A stretch of 64,000 bases of DNA from Synergistaceae bacterium (GTDB lineage Bacteria > Synergistota > Synergistia > Synergistales > Synergistaceae), in NCBI GenBank assembly GCA_031258255.1, contig JAIRNC010000025.1, positions 1-64,000 on the forward strand, in the 5' to 3' direction. The notes beneath the pieces were generated by a model that was not told the origin of the DNA, made no database searches, and saw only the letters and a list, made by a program, of their open reading frames with translations. Positions within the stretch are counted from its first letter, which is position 1. Each line of letters begins with the position of its first letter. Positions 18,701 through 26,280 of this stretch are shown in pieces. The translations under genes and the position numbers were made by a program.

Positions 18701-18804
18701 AAAAATGAGCCAGTAAGCACCATGAGGAAAAAGGAGACGAAAACAAAGGCCAGTTGCGCCTTGTTTTTTTTGATCGTTTCCTTCACGTCCGCAGGTCGCT
18801 CCAT
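15715..18804 (-). CDS. Hybrid sensor histidine kinase with dCache sensor, receiver and Hpt domains
   Basis: 1029 aa. Membrane helix about 16-40, a periplasmic double-Cache-like sensor (about 45-285), second helix about 290-315, HisKA with SHEIRTPMNS near 340, HATPase with the GTGLGL box near 535, a degenerate receiver-like segment, a true receiver (VLVVDD...VFMDHMMPEMDG, phospho-Asp near 752, AKP Lys) and a C-terminal Hpt with LAHSIKGASRS near 908. This is a full phosphorelay in one chain. It lies 13 bp downstream of the HD-GYP regulator in the same direction, so that regulator is its likely output partner. The ligand is unknown. Confidence 0.92.
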   Translation of the reverse strand: MERPADVKETIKKNKAQLAFVFVSFFLMVLTGSFFSSRIVEKQLRSDIVGILSVTEMAISHRMNLLNNALENVASFMQYRLDNGVPKKETFDDFQELSGVLLRQLSGQFSLSRSDLYGYVNGEFISRSERAAPDVDDPMELLWYREAMSPSGYVLFAQTGDDGQSARPVITAARRLRGWYGNSYGVIAIDMDASIISQGIESLNIREGSHGWLLDSDFTVLASTSAGSVGRRLNVESNLKDELTGNDSGELTVASGSLISGDNRAAVFNYKRILNGWYLVMTTPTESYYRETLSMTATLSGLGLTFMLILGYLLIQLSMAKERSEEENKSKSSFLAKMSHEIRTPMNSILSMSELILRKNLLPESGEYLGIINHSARTLLSIINDILDFSKIESGRLEIENRKYHFPSMINDLINVIRLRLTEKQICFFVRTDPDIPEELIGDDVRVRQIVSNLLTNAVKYTEKGFISLDVRIGSVDGQSIELVFEVKDSGVGIKRENIDKLFVEFYRFGKNQSIEGTGLGLVIARAYCERMGGRISVESEYRRGSTFTATLVQSFENGAKSAFVEHPEKIQILVFEPNQAQMKSMADAMASLGLKPSCASSQAEFMEKLKKDRYDYAFVSSKHAMDCMDALGNEKLPTQLVVMIEIGDISTFKDVNSVMLPTYSISIANVLNDVWRDGADATNTGKQFSAPGAKVLVVDDFQTNLKVAKEVISHFGLTVDTCLSGKEAIELVQRNTYDIVFMDHMMPEMDGLETTAEIRALGKKDEYFLTLPIIALTANAIAGQREMFIENGMDDFIAKPIEMNKLVGVMKKWLPKEKQIEFDANSDTASEQSGGFRIEGIDIPAGLRNTGGSLPVYKDILLDFCRDANDVIIQLKKAEQEEDMKNCAILAHSIKGASRSVGANDLAQFAAMMEANAKNGNMAVLHSKINALWENARLLIDNIYAGLAMDSLMSEEGAEGEAPKIQAIDLERMKEALGKMDIETVNAILVRLSAMPLDAETKSLISEIEQDVLLFEYDMAVEKIDRLL

Positions 18805-18817
18805 GTCGGTCTCCTAA

Positions 18818-19906
18818 TCAGAAGGCTTTTTCAAGAAGAGGGGCGGAGCTGGGGGAGATCCTGGCGGACGCCCCGACGAACACGTCAGCCAGCAACGGGT
18901 CGAAGTGCTTCCCCGCCTCTTCGGCTATTATGCCGATGGCGTTATCGTGCGAGAAAGCCTTCTTGTAGGGCCTCTCCGACACGAGCGCGTCGTATACGTC
19001 CACTATGGCCATCATCCGCCCTTCTAGCGGGATGGCCTCTCCCGACAAGCCCCTCGGGTATCCCGTGCCGTTCCACTTTTCGTGATGCGTCCCGGCCATG
19101 ATCCTCGCGTGGGTCAAGAATACGCTCTTTCTTGAATCCCGCTCGATCTTGAGGATGATCTTCTCGCCGAACGTCGTGTGTTTTTTCATCTCGTCGAACT
19201 CTTCCGGGGTGAGCTTGCCCGGCTTCAGCAGGATGTTGTCCTTTATTGCTATCTTGCCTACGTCGTGCAACTGCGCTGATTGAAAGAACAGCCGCTTGTC
19301 CCACGCCTCGGTGATTTCGGCGTAGACGCCGGAGCGAGTCATATCGTCCAGCAGGACCTCAAGGAGGTGTCCCGTGCGCTCTATGTGTCCGCCTGTCACG
19401 TCGTCGCGGAACTCGACGAGGTCGCTTATCGTCTTGAGCAGCGCGTTTTGCAGCTCAAGGATTGAGAGCGTCTTTTCGTCCACCATCTGCTGGAGGTTGC
19501 CGTTGAGCCTCTTGAGGTCGCGCCTCTGCTCCTCCAGTTGGATCTGCACGTCGACGCGCTTCAAGAGGAGCTGCGGGGAGAACGGCTTTGCGATGTAGTC
19601 GACCGCTCCCATGGAGAGCCCCTCTATCTCGCTGCTGGTGTCGGATTTCGAAGTGAGGAAGATAACCGGGACCTGCGCCGTGGCCGGATTGGCCTTTAGG
19701 CGGTGTATGACCTCGTAGCCGTTTATTTCCGGCATCAGGACGTCGAGCAGTATCAGGTCCGGTATGGTCTCCTCCAAGAACCAAAACAGCTTTTTAGCGT
19801 TTGGCATGGTGAAGACGTCATATTGTCCCATGAGCGTGTTTCTCGCCAATTTGAGGACGATCGGGGTGTCGTCCACAAGTACGATCTTTTTCCGTTTCCC
19901 TGACAT
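18818..19906 (-). CDS. Response regulator with HD-GYP domain (probable c-di-GMP phosphodiesterase)
   Basis: 362 aa from ATG 19906, chosen over ATG 19927 because AGGGTAGG lies just before it. The N-terminal receiver has the DD pair, the LILLDVLMPEING phospho-Asp near residue 54 and the AKPF lysine. A coiled linker leads to HD-GYP: QLHDVGKIA near 207, THHEKWNGTGYPRGL near 268 and the VDVYDAL segment near 300. HD-GYP domains hydrolyse c-di-GMP or related cyclic dinucleotides. It is paired with the hybrid kinase immediately downstream. A 7-bp-stem hairpin with a broken extension (19937-19966) sits in its leader. Confidence 0.92.
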   Translation of the reverse strand: MSGKRKKIVLVDDTPIVLKLARNTLMGQYDVFTMPNAKKLFWFLEETIPDLILLDVLMPEINGYEVIHRLKANPATAQVPVIFLTSKSDTSSEIEGLSMGAVDYIAKPFSPQLLLKRVDVQIQLEEQRRDLKRLNGNLQQMVDEKTLSILELQNALLKTISDLVEFRDDVTGGHIERTGHLLEVLLDDMTRSGVYAEITEAWDKRLFFQSAQLHDVGKIAIKDNILLKPGKLTPEEFDEMKKHTTFGEKIILKIERDSRKSVFLTHARIMAGTHHEKWNGTGYPRGLSGEAIPLEGRMMAIVDVYDALVSERPYKKAFSHDNAIGIIAEEAGKHFDPLLADVFVGASARISPSSAPLLEKAF

Positions 19907-19927
19907 GTAAAACTGCCTACCCTTCAT

Positions 19928-20377
19928 GGTTTCCGCACATGCCAGGCATCTCGATGCTCGGCATGTCCCGATGGTAAAATTGACGAACTTTTAGCCCAAG
20001 AACAGCGCACTTATTTTAATAAAATTCTGGAACATAAAATTTTATTGCTAGCCTTACAAAACAATAGTCTAATTTATCAATGCAAAACACTGAATTGATC
20101 GACATAAGTATAGCACGATCATTAAGGTCTTGACAAACGATAAGCCTTCTTGTAATTGCCGTCAAACCCTATGGCATATTCAACAGTTAATGCATTATAA
20201 AGTTAGAAATAATCGAAAAAATGCGCATATGTATTCATTTAAGGTGTTTAGCGGTGGGCTATGCCCTTTGAGCAGATTAATCAGCAGCCGTCGCCCTTGG
20301 GCAGGATGTCGTCTGAGCAGATCAATCACAGTTTTTAATGTATAATAACCCGTGAAATCAAAAGAGGGGGCGCGCCC
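19928..20377. other. AT-rich divergent intergenic region
   Basis: About 450 bp without a convincing gene, between the minus-strand HD-GYP gene and the plus-strand queT gene. It contains the leader hairpin at 19937-19966, an AT-rich tract at 20010-20110, a TTGACA hexamer at 20130-20135 with only a weak -10 partner, a TATAAT-like site (GTATAATA near 20340) close to queT, and a 15-bp direct repeat listed separately. Confidence 0.5.
20269..20328. repeat. Direct repeat TGAGCAGAT(T/C)AATCA upstream of queT
   Basis: Copies at 20269-20283 and 20314-20328 match at 14 of 15 bases, with centres 45 bp apart, just before the probable promoter of the queT gene. The arrangement could be an operator pair. 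Confidence 0.4.
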
Positions 20378-20845
20378 GTGACGGAAAGAACTCTCGCCCT
20401 GACCCGCGGTTCTGTAATCGCGGCTCTCTATGTGGCGCTGGTCATAGCCTTTCAGCCGATATCTTCCGGGCCGGTGCAGTTCCGAGTCGCGGAGGCGCTG
20501 ACGCTGTTGCCCGTCCTGTGGGTGGAGGCGATACCTGGTCTCTTTGTCGGATGCCTCATAGCGAACATATTCGCGGGCCTGGGGTTCGGCGATATATTCC
20601 TGGGCAGCGCGGCCACGCTCGTGGCGGCGGCGCTCACCAGGCGCGCCACTAACGTTATGCTGGCCGCCGCTGCCCCCGTCGCGGTAAACGGCATTGCGGT
20701 GGGCTGGTACCTCTCCCTTGTCTCGGAAACGCCGTTCATCGTGGCAGCCCTCTACGTCGCGGCTGGGGAGGCTATGGTCTGCTTCGCCCTGGGCATACCG
20801 CTCATAAAGGCGCTAAAGCGTGCGGATTTACGTTTTCTTAGATGA
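20378..20845 (+). CDS. queT: QueT-family transporter (putative queuosine-precursor ECF S component)
   Basis: 155 aa, small and almost wholly hydrophobic with about five membrane segments, and the characteristic QPISSGPVQFRVAEALTLLP segment near residue 26. QueT proteins are predicted substrate-binding S components of energy-coupling-factor transporters for queuosine precursors; the shared ATPase module is not in this window. It starts at GTG 20378 with AGAGGGGG upstream. The leader is too short for the preQ1 riboswitch that often precedes this gene, and I see no such motif. Confidence 0.8.
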   Translation: MTERTLALTRGSVIAALYVALVIAFQPISSGPVQFRVAEALTLLPVLWVEAIPGLFVGCLIANIFAGLGFGDIFLGSAATLVAAALTRRATNVMLAAAAPVAVNGIAVGWYLSLVSETPFIVAALYVAAGEAMVCFALGIPLIKALKRADLRFLR

Positions 20846-20939
20846 CAAAATTGACGCACCCTCTTGCGCATATTTACAGAATCAGCGAAACTAACACATA
20901 TATCGTGCGAGGCTTCTTGCCATATGAGGACGTGATCGA

Positions 20940-22052
20940 TTGAGGCAGTCGTTCAAGACCAAATTAAAGCAGATGTGGTTCCCTGCGGACTTCCGCTTGC
21001 CGGAGCCAGAGTTCACGAGGGAGCAGCTCGACCTCTTGGAAGAGCTCATCCAGCTCATTCAGCCCACGCTCTCAAGGGAAGAGCAGGCCCTTAGCGACGA
21101 GCGCGGCGGCATGGCTCGCTTCCTTGTAGACCTAGGGACCGGCATATGGCGCATCAGGCGAAAGATAGAGGGGCTCTCCAGGATGCCGAAGGAGATAAAG
21201 GACGCGCTGTTCTCACTTGAGAGCACGTGGGCCTCTATGTCCGAGGGCGGGGTGGAGATATTGGACCATACGGGCACGATACCTCTGAAGAACGAGGCGA
21301 GGATCGTGGAGGTCCGAGAAATCCCGAACCTGTCGAGAGACCAGGTGGTCGAGACCATAAAGCCGACGATAATGCTCAAAGGAGAGGTTATCCAGGTCGG
21401 CGAGGTCGTCATGGGGCGAGCCGTCAAACCTGCGCAGTCCGCGTTTTCCGCTGAGAGCGCGCCGGATTCTCCGCCCGATGCCGCCGAAGAAGTTGCAGGT
21501 GAGAGTTATAGTGATGCCGGTCTGGAGTCCGTCCCGCAGCCAGAGCCGTCAGATGTGCTGGATGGCCCAGGGCCGGAGGAGACGCAGCCCCTTTTGGATG
21601 ACGGCCAAGATTCGCCAGCGGAGCCTCCCGCAGACGAAGCCCCAGGCGAGGAGGGCGAGCCGGAGGAAACGCGCTATGCGCCAGAAGCGATCCCCGCTCT
21701 TGAACCGCAGCCTGGCGAGTCTGCCCCGGCAGCCGACGAGACGCAGGGCGATGACAGGACAGTGGAAGAAACGCCCGAGGCAGCCCCAACAGCGGAGCTC
21801 CTGCCCGAAATGGAGATCCCCGCGCCAGCGCCTGACGAAATCACTGTCGAGGAAGATCTGCCCGCCGTTTCGGTCGAATCCGAAATACCTGCGCCAGGCG
21901 AAGCAGAGCCGGAGGAGAAGCCAAAGAAAAAGCGGGCGGCCCGCAAGCCGAAGACAGAGGAGGCAGCTGATGCCGACGAGGAACCGAAGCCCAAGAGGAC
22001 GCGCAGGAAGAAGAAGACGGACGAGACGACTGAGGTGAACGACGCTGGCTGA
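20940..22052 (+). CDS. GrpE-like N-terminal protein with long acidic, then basic tail
   Basis: 370 aa from TTG 20940. The first 160 or so residues form an ordered part ending in VEILDHTGT, NLSRDQVVETIKPTI and KGEVIQVGEVVMG. That signature is seen in small GrpE-like proteins associated with Hsp70-like proteins, so nucleotide-exchange or scaffolding activity is possible. Residues about 165-325 are Pro/Glu/Asp-rich low complexity. The C-terminus is strongly basic (KKKRAARKPK, KPKRTRRKKK). The gene lies just upstream of a TPR/LysM membrane protein, and I infer a joint function. Function unproven. Confidence 0.6.
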   Translation: MRQSFKTKLKQMWFPADFRLPEPEFTREQLDLLEELIQLIQPTLSREEQALSDERGGMARFLVDLGTGIWRIRRKIEGLSRMPKEIKDALFSLESTWASMSEGGVEILDHTGTIPLKNEARIVEVREIPNLSRDQVVETIKPTIMLKGEVIQVGEVVMGRAVKPAQSAFSAESAPDSPPDAAEEVAGESYSDAGLESVPQPEPSDVLDGPGPEETQPLLDDGQDSPAEPPADEAPGEEGEPEETRYAPEAIPALEPQPGESAPAADETQGDDRTVEETPEAAPTAELLPEMEIPAPAPDEITVEEDLPAVSVESEIPAPGEAEPEEKPKKKRAARKPKTEEAADADEEPKPKRTRRKKKTDETTEVNDAG

Positions 22053-22137
22053 ACATACGAAGCACCATAGTGTACCTTACGACGTAAAGCTCGCTAAGGC
22101 TGATGAAAGCGGCCTTGGCCTCCACACCGAGGAGATA

Positions 22138-23085
22138 ATGGACGGGATGCAGAGGATCAAGGCGGTCGCCTCCCTCGTCGAGTCCGCGATAGTATGGCGC
22201 GCGCAGTACATCGCCTGGAATGTCGATGTATTCAAGGCGGAGCCGCTCCTGTTCCGGCTCGTCTTCAAGGAGGGGTCCCAGAACCCGCAGGCCATGGATC
22301 TGCTGGCCAGGATATACTTCCAGCAGAGCAAGTACGAGAAGGCCAAGGATCTCTGGAACCGCGCGAGCGAGCTGCAACCCGGCAATCCGGCGCTGAAGAG
22401 GACCGCCGCCGCCATGAGGGCCATCGCGAAATCGCCCTCCTCCGCGCTCTTGCGCCACAAGGCGCGAGTCCTTTTCGGCGCCGGCGCCATGCTCGTCTCC
22501 TTCTTCTTCGTCTGCTGGGGAGGCGTCCTGGGTTACAGGGCGCTGGGGCGGTGGGCCGAAGGGCCTGTCGCCGTCCAGAACCTGGCTGGCATGTTCCACT
22601 ACGAATACGACTCCATCACAAGGGGCATGGTCTACGTCCCAGGCCCTGCCGCCGTCTTGGCCGCAGAGGACATTGCCCCCGTTTCGGTGGAGGACGACGG
22701 CACTTACAGCATGGGCTTTACCAGGAAAAAGGCTTCGAGCGGGCGCGACATTGGCCGGATCGAGGTGGTGGTGGAGCGCGTCGGGAACACCCTCAAGGTC
22801 TCCGGCAGGATACCGAACCTGCACGTCCGCTATCTCGTGGAGCAGTCCCTCTGGGAGGTGCCAGGCATAACGGAGCTCGACATGAGGGGCCTTGAGGTGG
22901 ATCGCACGTACAGGGTGAACAGGGGCGACAGCCTCTGGATAATAGCGAAGAAAATTTACGGGAACGGGTCAGCCTGGACGCTTTTGGCCAAGGTAAACAG
23001 CCTCGAAAATCCGAACGTGCTGCGGATAGGGCAGGAGCTTGCCCTGCCGCTGGGCGACGAGATCCTGGTCCAAGACGGGGAGTGA
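22138..23085 (+). CDS. TPR and LysM-domain single-pass membrane protein
   Basis: 315 aa. A TPR-like unit (NPQAMDLLARIYFQQSKYEKAKDLWNRA, about 50-80) precedes one membrane helix (about 113-135). An extracytoplasmic part follows, with a BON-like stretch and a C-terminal LysM (YRVNRGDSLWIIAKKIYGNG, near 260-310) that should bind peptidoglycan. The topology is cytoplasmic TPR outward to wall-binding LysM. The frame is open back to a CTG at 22045 with plausible coding sequence, so the N-terminus may be longer. It probably partners the acidic-tailed protein upstream. Confidence 0.7.
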   Translation: MDGMQRIKAVASLVESAIVWRAQYIAWNVDVFKAEPLLFRLVFKEGSQNPQAMDLLARIYFQQSKYEKAKDLWNRASELQPGNPALKRTAAAMRAIAKSPSSALLRHKARVLFGAGAMLVSFFFVCWGGVLGYRALGRWAEGPVAVQNLAGMFHYEYDSITRGMVYVPGPAAVLAAEDIAPVSVEDDGTYSMGFTRKKASSGRDIGRIEVVVERVGNTLKVSGRIPNLHVRYLVEQSLWEVPGITELDMRGLEVDRTYRVNRGDSLWIIAKKIYGNGSAWTLLAKVNSLENPNVLRIGQELALPLGDEILVQDGE

Positions 23086-23101
23086 CGCGGGCGCGGCACG
23101 G

Positions 23102-23524
23102 TCACGCCGAGAAAAACGCCGCTACCGCGTCCGCAGCCAGCTTCACGAACTCAGAGTAAGGCAGGGCCGGCGTCCCGACCACCGCGACGTTGCACTTGTC
23201 CACCGGGATGAGGAATTTTTTGGCCCTGCTCTCGCCGACGGCCTTGGCCATCGCCGGGGTTATCTCGCCGAACATGGAGTTTGCCACCACGATGCCTATC
23301 GGGCCGACGATCGCGTCTGCGTCCGCGCAGGCCACCAGGACGGGGTTCTCGCCCGTGGCGCCGTGCCTTGCCCCCGCGCCCAGCATGGCCGCGGTCGCCA
23401 CGCTGTTCGTGCCTACGGCGAAAATTTGACAGCTCTCGTCCTCGGCCATCCGCTTTTTTCGGAGGGCCGCTATCACGCTCTTCCCGAGCGCCCCGCCCTG
23501 CCCGTCGATCACGACTATTTTCAT
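23102..23524 (-). CDS. DUF3842 family protein
   Basis: 140 aa from ATG 23524 with AGGAGGAGG before it. It opens with a Rossmann-like IVVIDGQGGALGKS and holds short Gly/Ala-rich segments (GTNSVATAAMLGAGA, GPIGIVVANSMFGE). This matches DUF3842, a small family of anaerobes with predicted nucleotide-binding fold and no established role. It is convergent with the LysM gene, stops 16 bp apart. No partner gene suggests a function. Confidence 0.75.
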   Translation of the reverse strand: MKIVVIDGQGGALGKSVIAALRKKRMAEDESCQIFAVGTNSVATAAMLGAGARHGATGENPVLVACADADAIVGPIGIVVANSMFGEITPAMAKAVGESRAKKFLIPVDKCNVAVVGTPALPYSEFVKLAADAVAAFFSA

Positions 23525-23606
23525 AAATCCGTCCTCCTCCTTAAAAAAGGGCTGATTTATAGTCCCTAAAGCAAGGATATTTTGCCAGAAAAAAGGAGTC
23601 GCGTAA

Positions 23607-23735
23607 ATGCGCAAAAGCAGCGACGATGCCCTTCAGTCATATTCAATTTTCATTCAGCGATTCCTTAATTCCAGCATTGCAAAAAGACCTCTATGGCGTA
23701 TACAATATACCAGACCAAAGCGCTATATGGCTTGA
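23607..23735 (+). CDS. Possible small basic ORF (42 aa)
   Basis: ATG 23607 has a good site (AAAAGGAG, 7 nt spacing) and reads 42 codons to TGA. The product is basic with no recognisable motif. The segment is AT-rich compared with its neighbours. A promoter-like pair lies inside it, so it may simply be upstream non-coding DNA. Confidence 0.2.
   Translation: MRKSSDDALQSYSIFIQRFLNSSIAKRPLWRIQYTRPKRYMA
23677..23704 (+). promoter_or_regulatory. Promoter for the HD-domain gene
   Basis: TTGCAA (23677-23682), 16-bp spacer, TATACA (23699-23704), about 120 bp before the ATG at 23824. Confidence 0.4.
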
Positions 23736-23823
23736 AATTGGATGGCATGTGTCAGATTGCCTTACTCCATACAGCAGAGATGTTGCCATAATTGTAAATA
23801 AAAACTTCGGAGGCGATTTTGAG

Positions 23824-24384
23824 ATGAAGGAAAAAATCAGGGAGCTGTTGCCAGAGATCGAGTGGATAGCGGACAGGGAGCTTCAGGAAAAGGTCGTGGC
23901 CTGTTACGAGGACGCGCTCACGTCTGGTGGCTGGCAGCCGGAGGACATGGACAAAATACCCTTTACGCTCCTGATCCCGGACTGCCCTGCGTCTTACCTC
24001 GCCCACGTCCGTGGGGTGACCAGGATATCGAAGCGCGCAATGGACGAATTTAACGCGCTTTACGCCTCCCCGGGCGGGAAATTCAAGATGGACAACGACC
24101 TTCTAGTCGCGGGCGCGCTCCTCCATGACATCGGCAAGCTCGTCGAATACGAAAAGGCCCCGGGCGGCGGTACGGTCAAGTCTCAGATGGGGAAGGATCT
24201 GCGGCACCCGTTCTCCGGCACGGTGATAGCGCTCCGCAACGGCTGTAGCACGGCCATCGGCCACATCATAGCCAACCACGCCCACGAGGGCGACGGGACG
24301 CTCCGCAGCCCGGAGGGTGTGCTGGTGAACAAGGCGGATTTCATGAACTTCGAGGGCATAAAGAGCTTCCTCGGCATGAAATGA
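23824..24384 (+). CDS. HD-domain phosphohydrolase
   Basis: 186 aa from ATG 23824 (GGAGGCG upstream); the open frame further upstream is AT-rich and looks non-coding. The HD signature is complete: AHVRGVTRIS near residue 59, LLHDIGKLVEYE near 99, the His of HPFSGT near 124 and the GHIIANHAHEGD segment near 145. The substrate is unknown; HD proteins of this size act on nucleotides or phosphate esters. It is followed by a short gap with a TATAAT (24406-24411) before the LeuC-like gene. Confidence 0.75.
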   Translation: MKEKIRELLPEIEWIADRELQEKVVACYEDALTSGGWQPEDMDKIPFTLLIPDCPASYLAHVRGVTRISKRAMDEFNALYASPGGKFKMDNDLLVAGALLHDIGKLVEYEKAPGGGTVKSQMGKDLRHPFSGTVIALRNGCSTAIGHIIANHAHEGDGTLRSPEGVLVNKADFMNFEGIKSFLGMK

Positions 24385-24448
24385 TATCGCAACAGTCTCA
24401 AGGGTTATAATTCCATCAATCGCTTTGTCTTTGGGGGGAGTCGCAGGA

Positions 24449-25738
24449 ATGGGCAGGACAATGATCATGAAGATTATGGAGCGCGCGTCCGGCAAGGAGG
24501 TCAAGATAGGCGACAGGGTCTGGTGCAATATAGACCTGTCGACGGCCCGTGACTTTGGCGGGGCGAACTGCACGTTGCAGTTCGACGAGATCACGGATAA
24601 GAAGGGGCGCGTATGGGACCCGGCGAAGATCGCGTTCACGTTCGACCTCCAGGCGCCATCGCACTCGGAGAAGGTCTCGGCCAACCAGAAGATCATCCGC
24701 GAGTTCGCGAAGCGGCAGGGCATCGAGAAGGTCTTCGACATCAACTGGGGCATCGGCCAGCACGTGCTCCTGGAAAACGGGCTGGTAAAGCCGGGCGACG
24801 TGATCCTTGGCACGGACAGCCACATGAACCTCCTTGGCGGGGTCGCGGCCTTCGCCACCGGCGTCGGCAACACCGACATCGCGGCCTCGTGGCTCAACGG
24901 GACGAACTGGTTCCGCGTGCCTGAGACGATGAGGATAGAGGTGACGGGCGAGTTCGGGCGCGGCGTCTACATGCGCGACCTGTTGACGCTGCTGGTGGGC
25001 GATATGGGCGCCGGCGGCATGGACTTTTTGGCGGTGGAGTTCGCCGGGGACACGATAGAGCGCAGCTCGCTGGCGGAGCGCATCACGCTCTGCTCGATGG
25101 TGACGGAGATGAGCGGGAAGATCGGCCTGATCCTGCCGAACGGCCCCGTGCTGGATTGGCTCGCCCTGCGCGCTGGGGCAAATGGCGAGCTGGTCCGCCA
25201 GAGGGTTCGCGACATAGCGCCGGACGACGACGCGCCTTACTGCGAGGTACACAGGTACGACGTCTCGAAGCTGGAGCCCATGGCCTCGTGTCCTGACGCG
25301 CCGGACAACGTGAAAACCGTCCGCTCGATATCCGGAGAGGCCGTGGACCAGGTTCATATAGGGAGCTGCACGAACGGGCGGTTCAGCGATATCGCGACAG
25401 CGTTCGAGGTCTTGGAGAAGGGCGGTTTTAAGGTGTCGCCCACGGTCCGGACAATCATAACGCCCGCAACGAGGGAGGTCATGGCGCAGTGTGCCAGGGA
25501 GGGCTTTATCGAGAGGTTCCTCGACGCTGGCGTCGTCTTCACGAACCCCACCTGCTCGCTCTGCACCGCTGAACACTATGGCGCGCTGCCTTCCGGTGAC
25601 GTGGGTTGCTCCACGACGAACCGCAACTTTATCGGGAAGGTCGGCAAGGGCAGCCACACATACCTCATGAGCCCGGCCTCCGCGATGGCGACCGCCGTTC
25701 GCGGGGTTATAACAGATCCCAGAGACATACTCTGCTGA
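24449..25738 (+). CDS. leuC: Aconitase-superfamily large subunit (LeuC-like), divergent copy
   Basis: 429 aa from ATG 24449 with GGGGGGAG upstream. It is the [4Fe-4S] large subunit of a two-part hydro-lyase. Cluster cysteines lie in HIGSCTNGR near residue 303 and NPTCSLCTAEH near 367. The active-site segment reads GTDSHMNLLGG rather than the GSDSHTCTYGA of the neighbouring paralogue, and the second cysteine motif differs from the usual GCGPCLG. These changes suggest another substrate such as citrate, homocitrate or a branched malate. It is paired with the small subunit at 25759. Confidence 0.82.
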   Translation: MGRTMIMKIMERASGKEVKIGDRVWCNIDLSTARDFGGANCTLQFDEITDKKGRVWDPAKIAFTFDLQAPSHSEKVSANQKIIREFAKRQGIEKVFDINWGIGQHVLLENGLVKPGDVILGTDSHMNLLGGVAAFATGVGNTDIAASWLNGTNWFRVPETMRIEVTGEFGRGVYMRDLLTLLVGDMGAGGMDFLAVEFAGDTIERSSLAERITLCSMVTEMSGKIGLILPNGPVLDWLALRAGANGELVRQRVRDIAPDDDAPYCEVHRYDVSKLEPMASCPDAPDNVKTVRSISGEAVDQVHIGSCTNGRFSDIATAFEVLEKGGFKVSPTVRTIITPATREVMAQCAREGFIERFLDAGVVFTNPTCSLCTAEHYGALPSGDVGCSTTNRNFIGKVGKGSHTYLMSPASAMATAVRGVITDPRDILC

Positions 25739-25758
25739 CCAGGGAGGGCGTGACTGAT

Positions 25759-26280
25759 ATGAGCGAAGTTTTGAAGGGCCGGGCGTGGGTGTTCGGCGAC
25801 GACGTTGACACGGATCTGATTTACCACAATAAATACCTCGCGGAGACGGATCCTAAAAAGATGCCGCAGTATTCGTTCGAATACTATCCGGGCAAGGAGA
25901 AGTTCGCCAAGGAGGTAAAGCCCGGCGATTTCGTGGTCGCGGGCAAGAATTTCGGCTGCGGGTCGAGCCGCGAACACGCTGTGTACTGCCTCAAGGAGGC
26001 GGGCGTCCCCGTCATACTGGCGGAGACCTGCTCCCGCATATACTACCGCAACGCCATAAACAACGCGTACCCCGTCCTCTTCGTGAAGGGACTGTCCGAG
26101 GCGATAAAGTGCGGCAGGATAAAGGACGGGGACGGCCTCTCCGTCGAGCTGGACACAGGTGAGATCAACGACGAGACGAGCGGCGCGCACTTCCACGGGG
26201 ACGCGGTGAGCGACCTTGAGCGGGACATCATGGACGCCGGCGGCCTCATCCCGTACCTAAAATCGAAAGGCAGGCGATGA
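25759..26280 (+). CDS. leuD: Aconitase-superfamily small subunit (LeuD-like), first copy
   Basis: 173 aa from ATG 25759 with GGGAGGG upstream. The swivel domain shows [12 protein letters not shown] and the conserved [13 protein letters not shown] near residue 62. The substrate-recognition loop after KY reads YLAE, unlike the second copy (YTYT). It completes the enzyme made by the upstream large subunit. Its stop overlaps the ATG of the next large subunit by ATGA, so all four genes form one translationally linked operon. Confidence 0.85.
   Translation: MSEVLKGRAWVFGDDVDTDLIYHNKYLAETDPKKMPQYSFEYYPGKEKFAKEVKPGDFVVAGKNFGCGSSREHAVYCLKEAGVPVILAETCSRIYYRNAINNAYPVLFVKGLSEAIKCGRIKDGDGLSVELDTGEINDETSGAHFHGDAVSDLERDIMDAGGLIPYLKSKGRR

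Noticed and set aside
19937-19966. c-di-GMP riboswitch in the HD-GYP leader
   Set aside because: Only a single short hairpin with mismatches is present. The conserved GEMM core is absent.
20300-20377. preQ1 riboswitch upstream of queT
   Set aside because: The probable leader after the TATAAT is only about 30 nt and lacks the conserved stem and A-rich tail.
24416-25657. 413-codon open frame antisense to the LeuC-like gene
   Set aside because: A shadow frame of a clear hydro-lyase gene with no recognisable domain.
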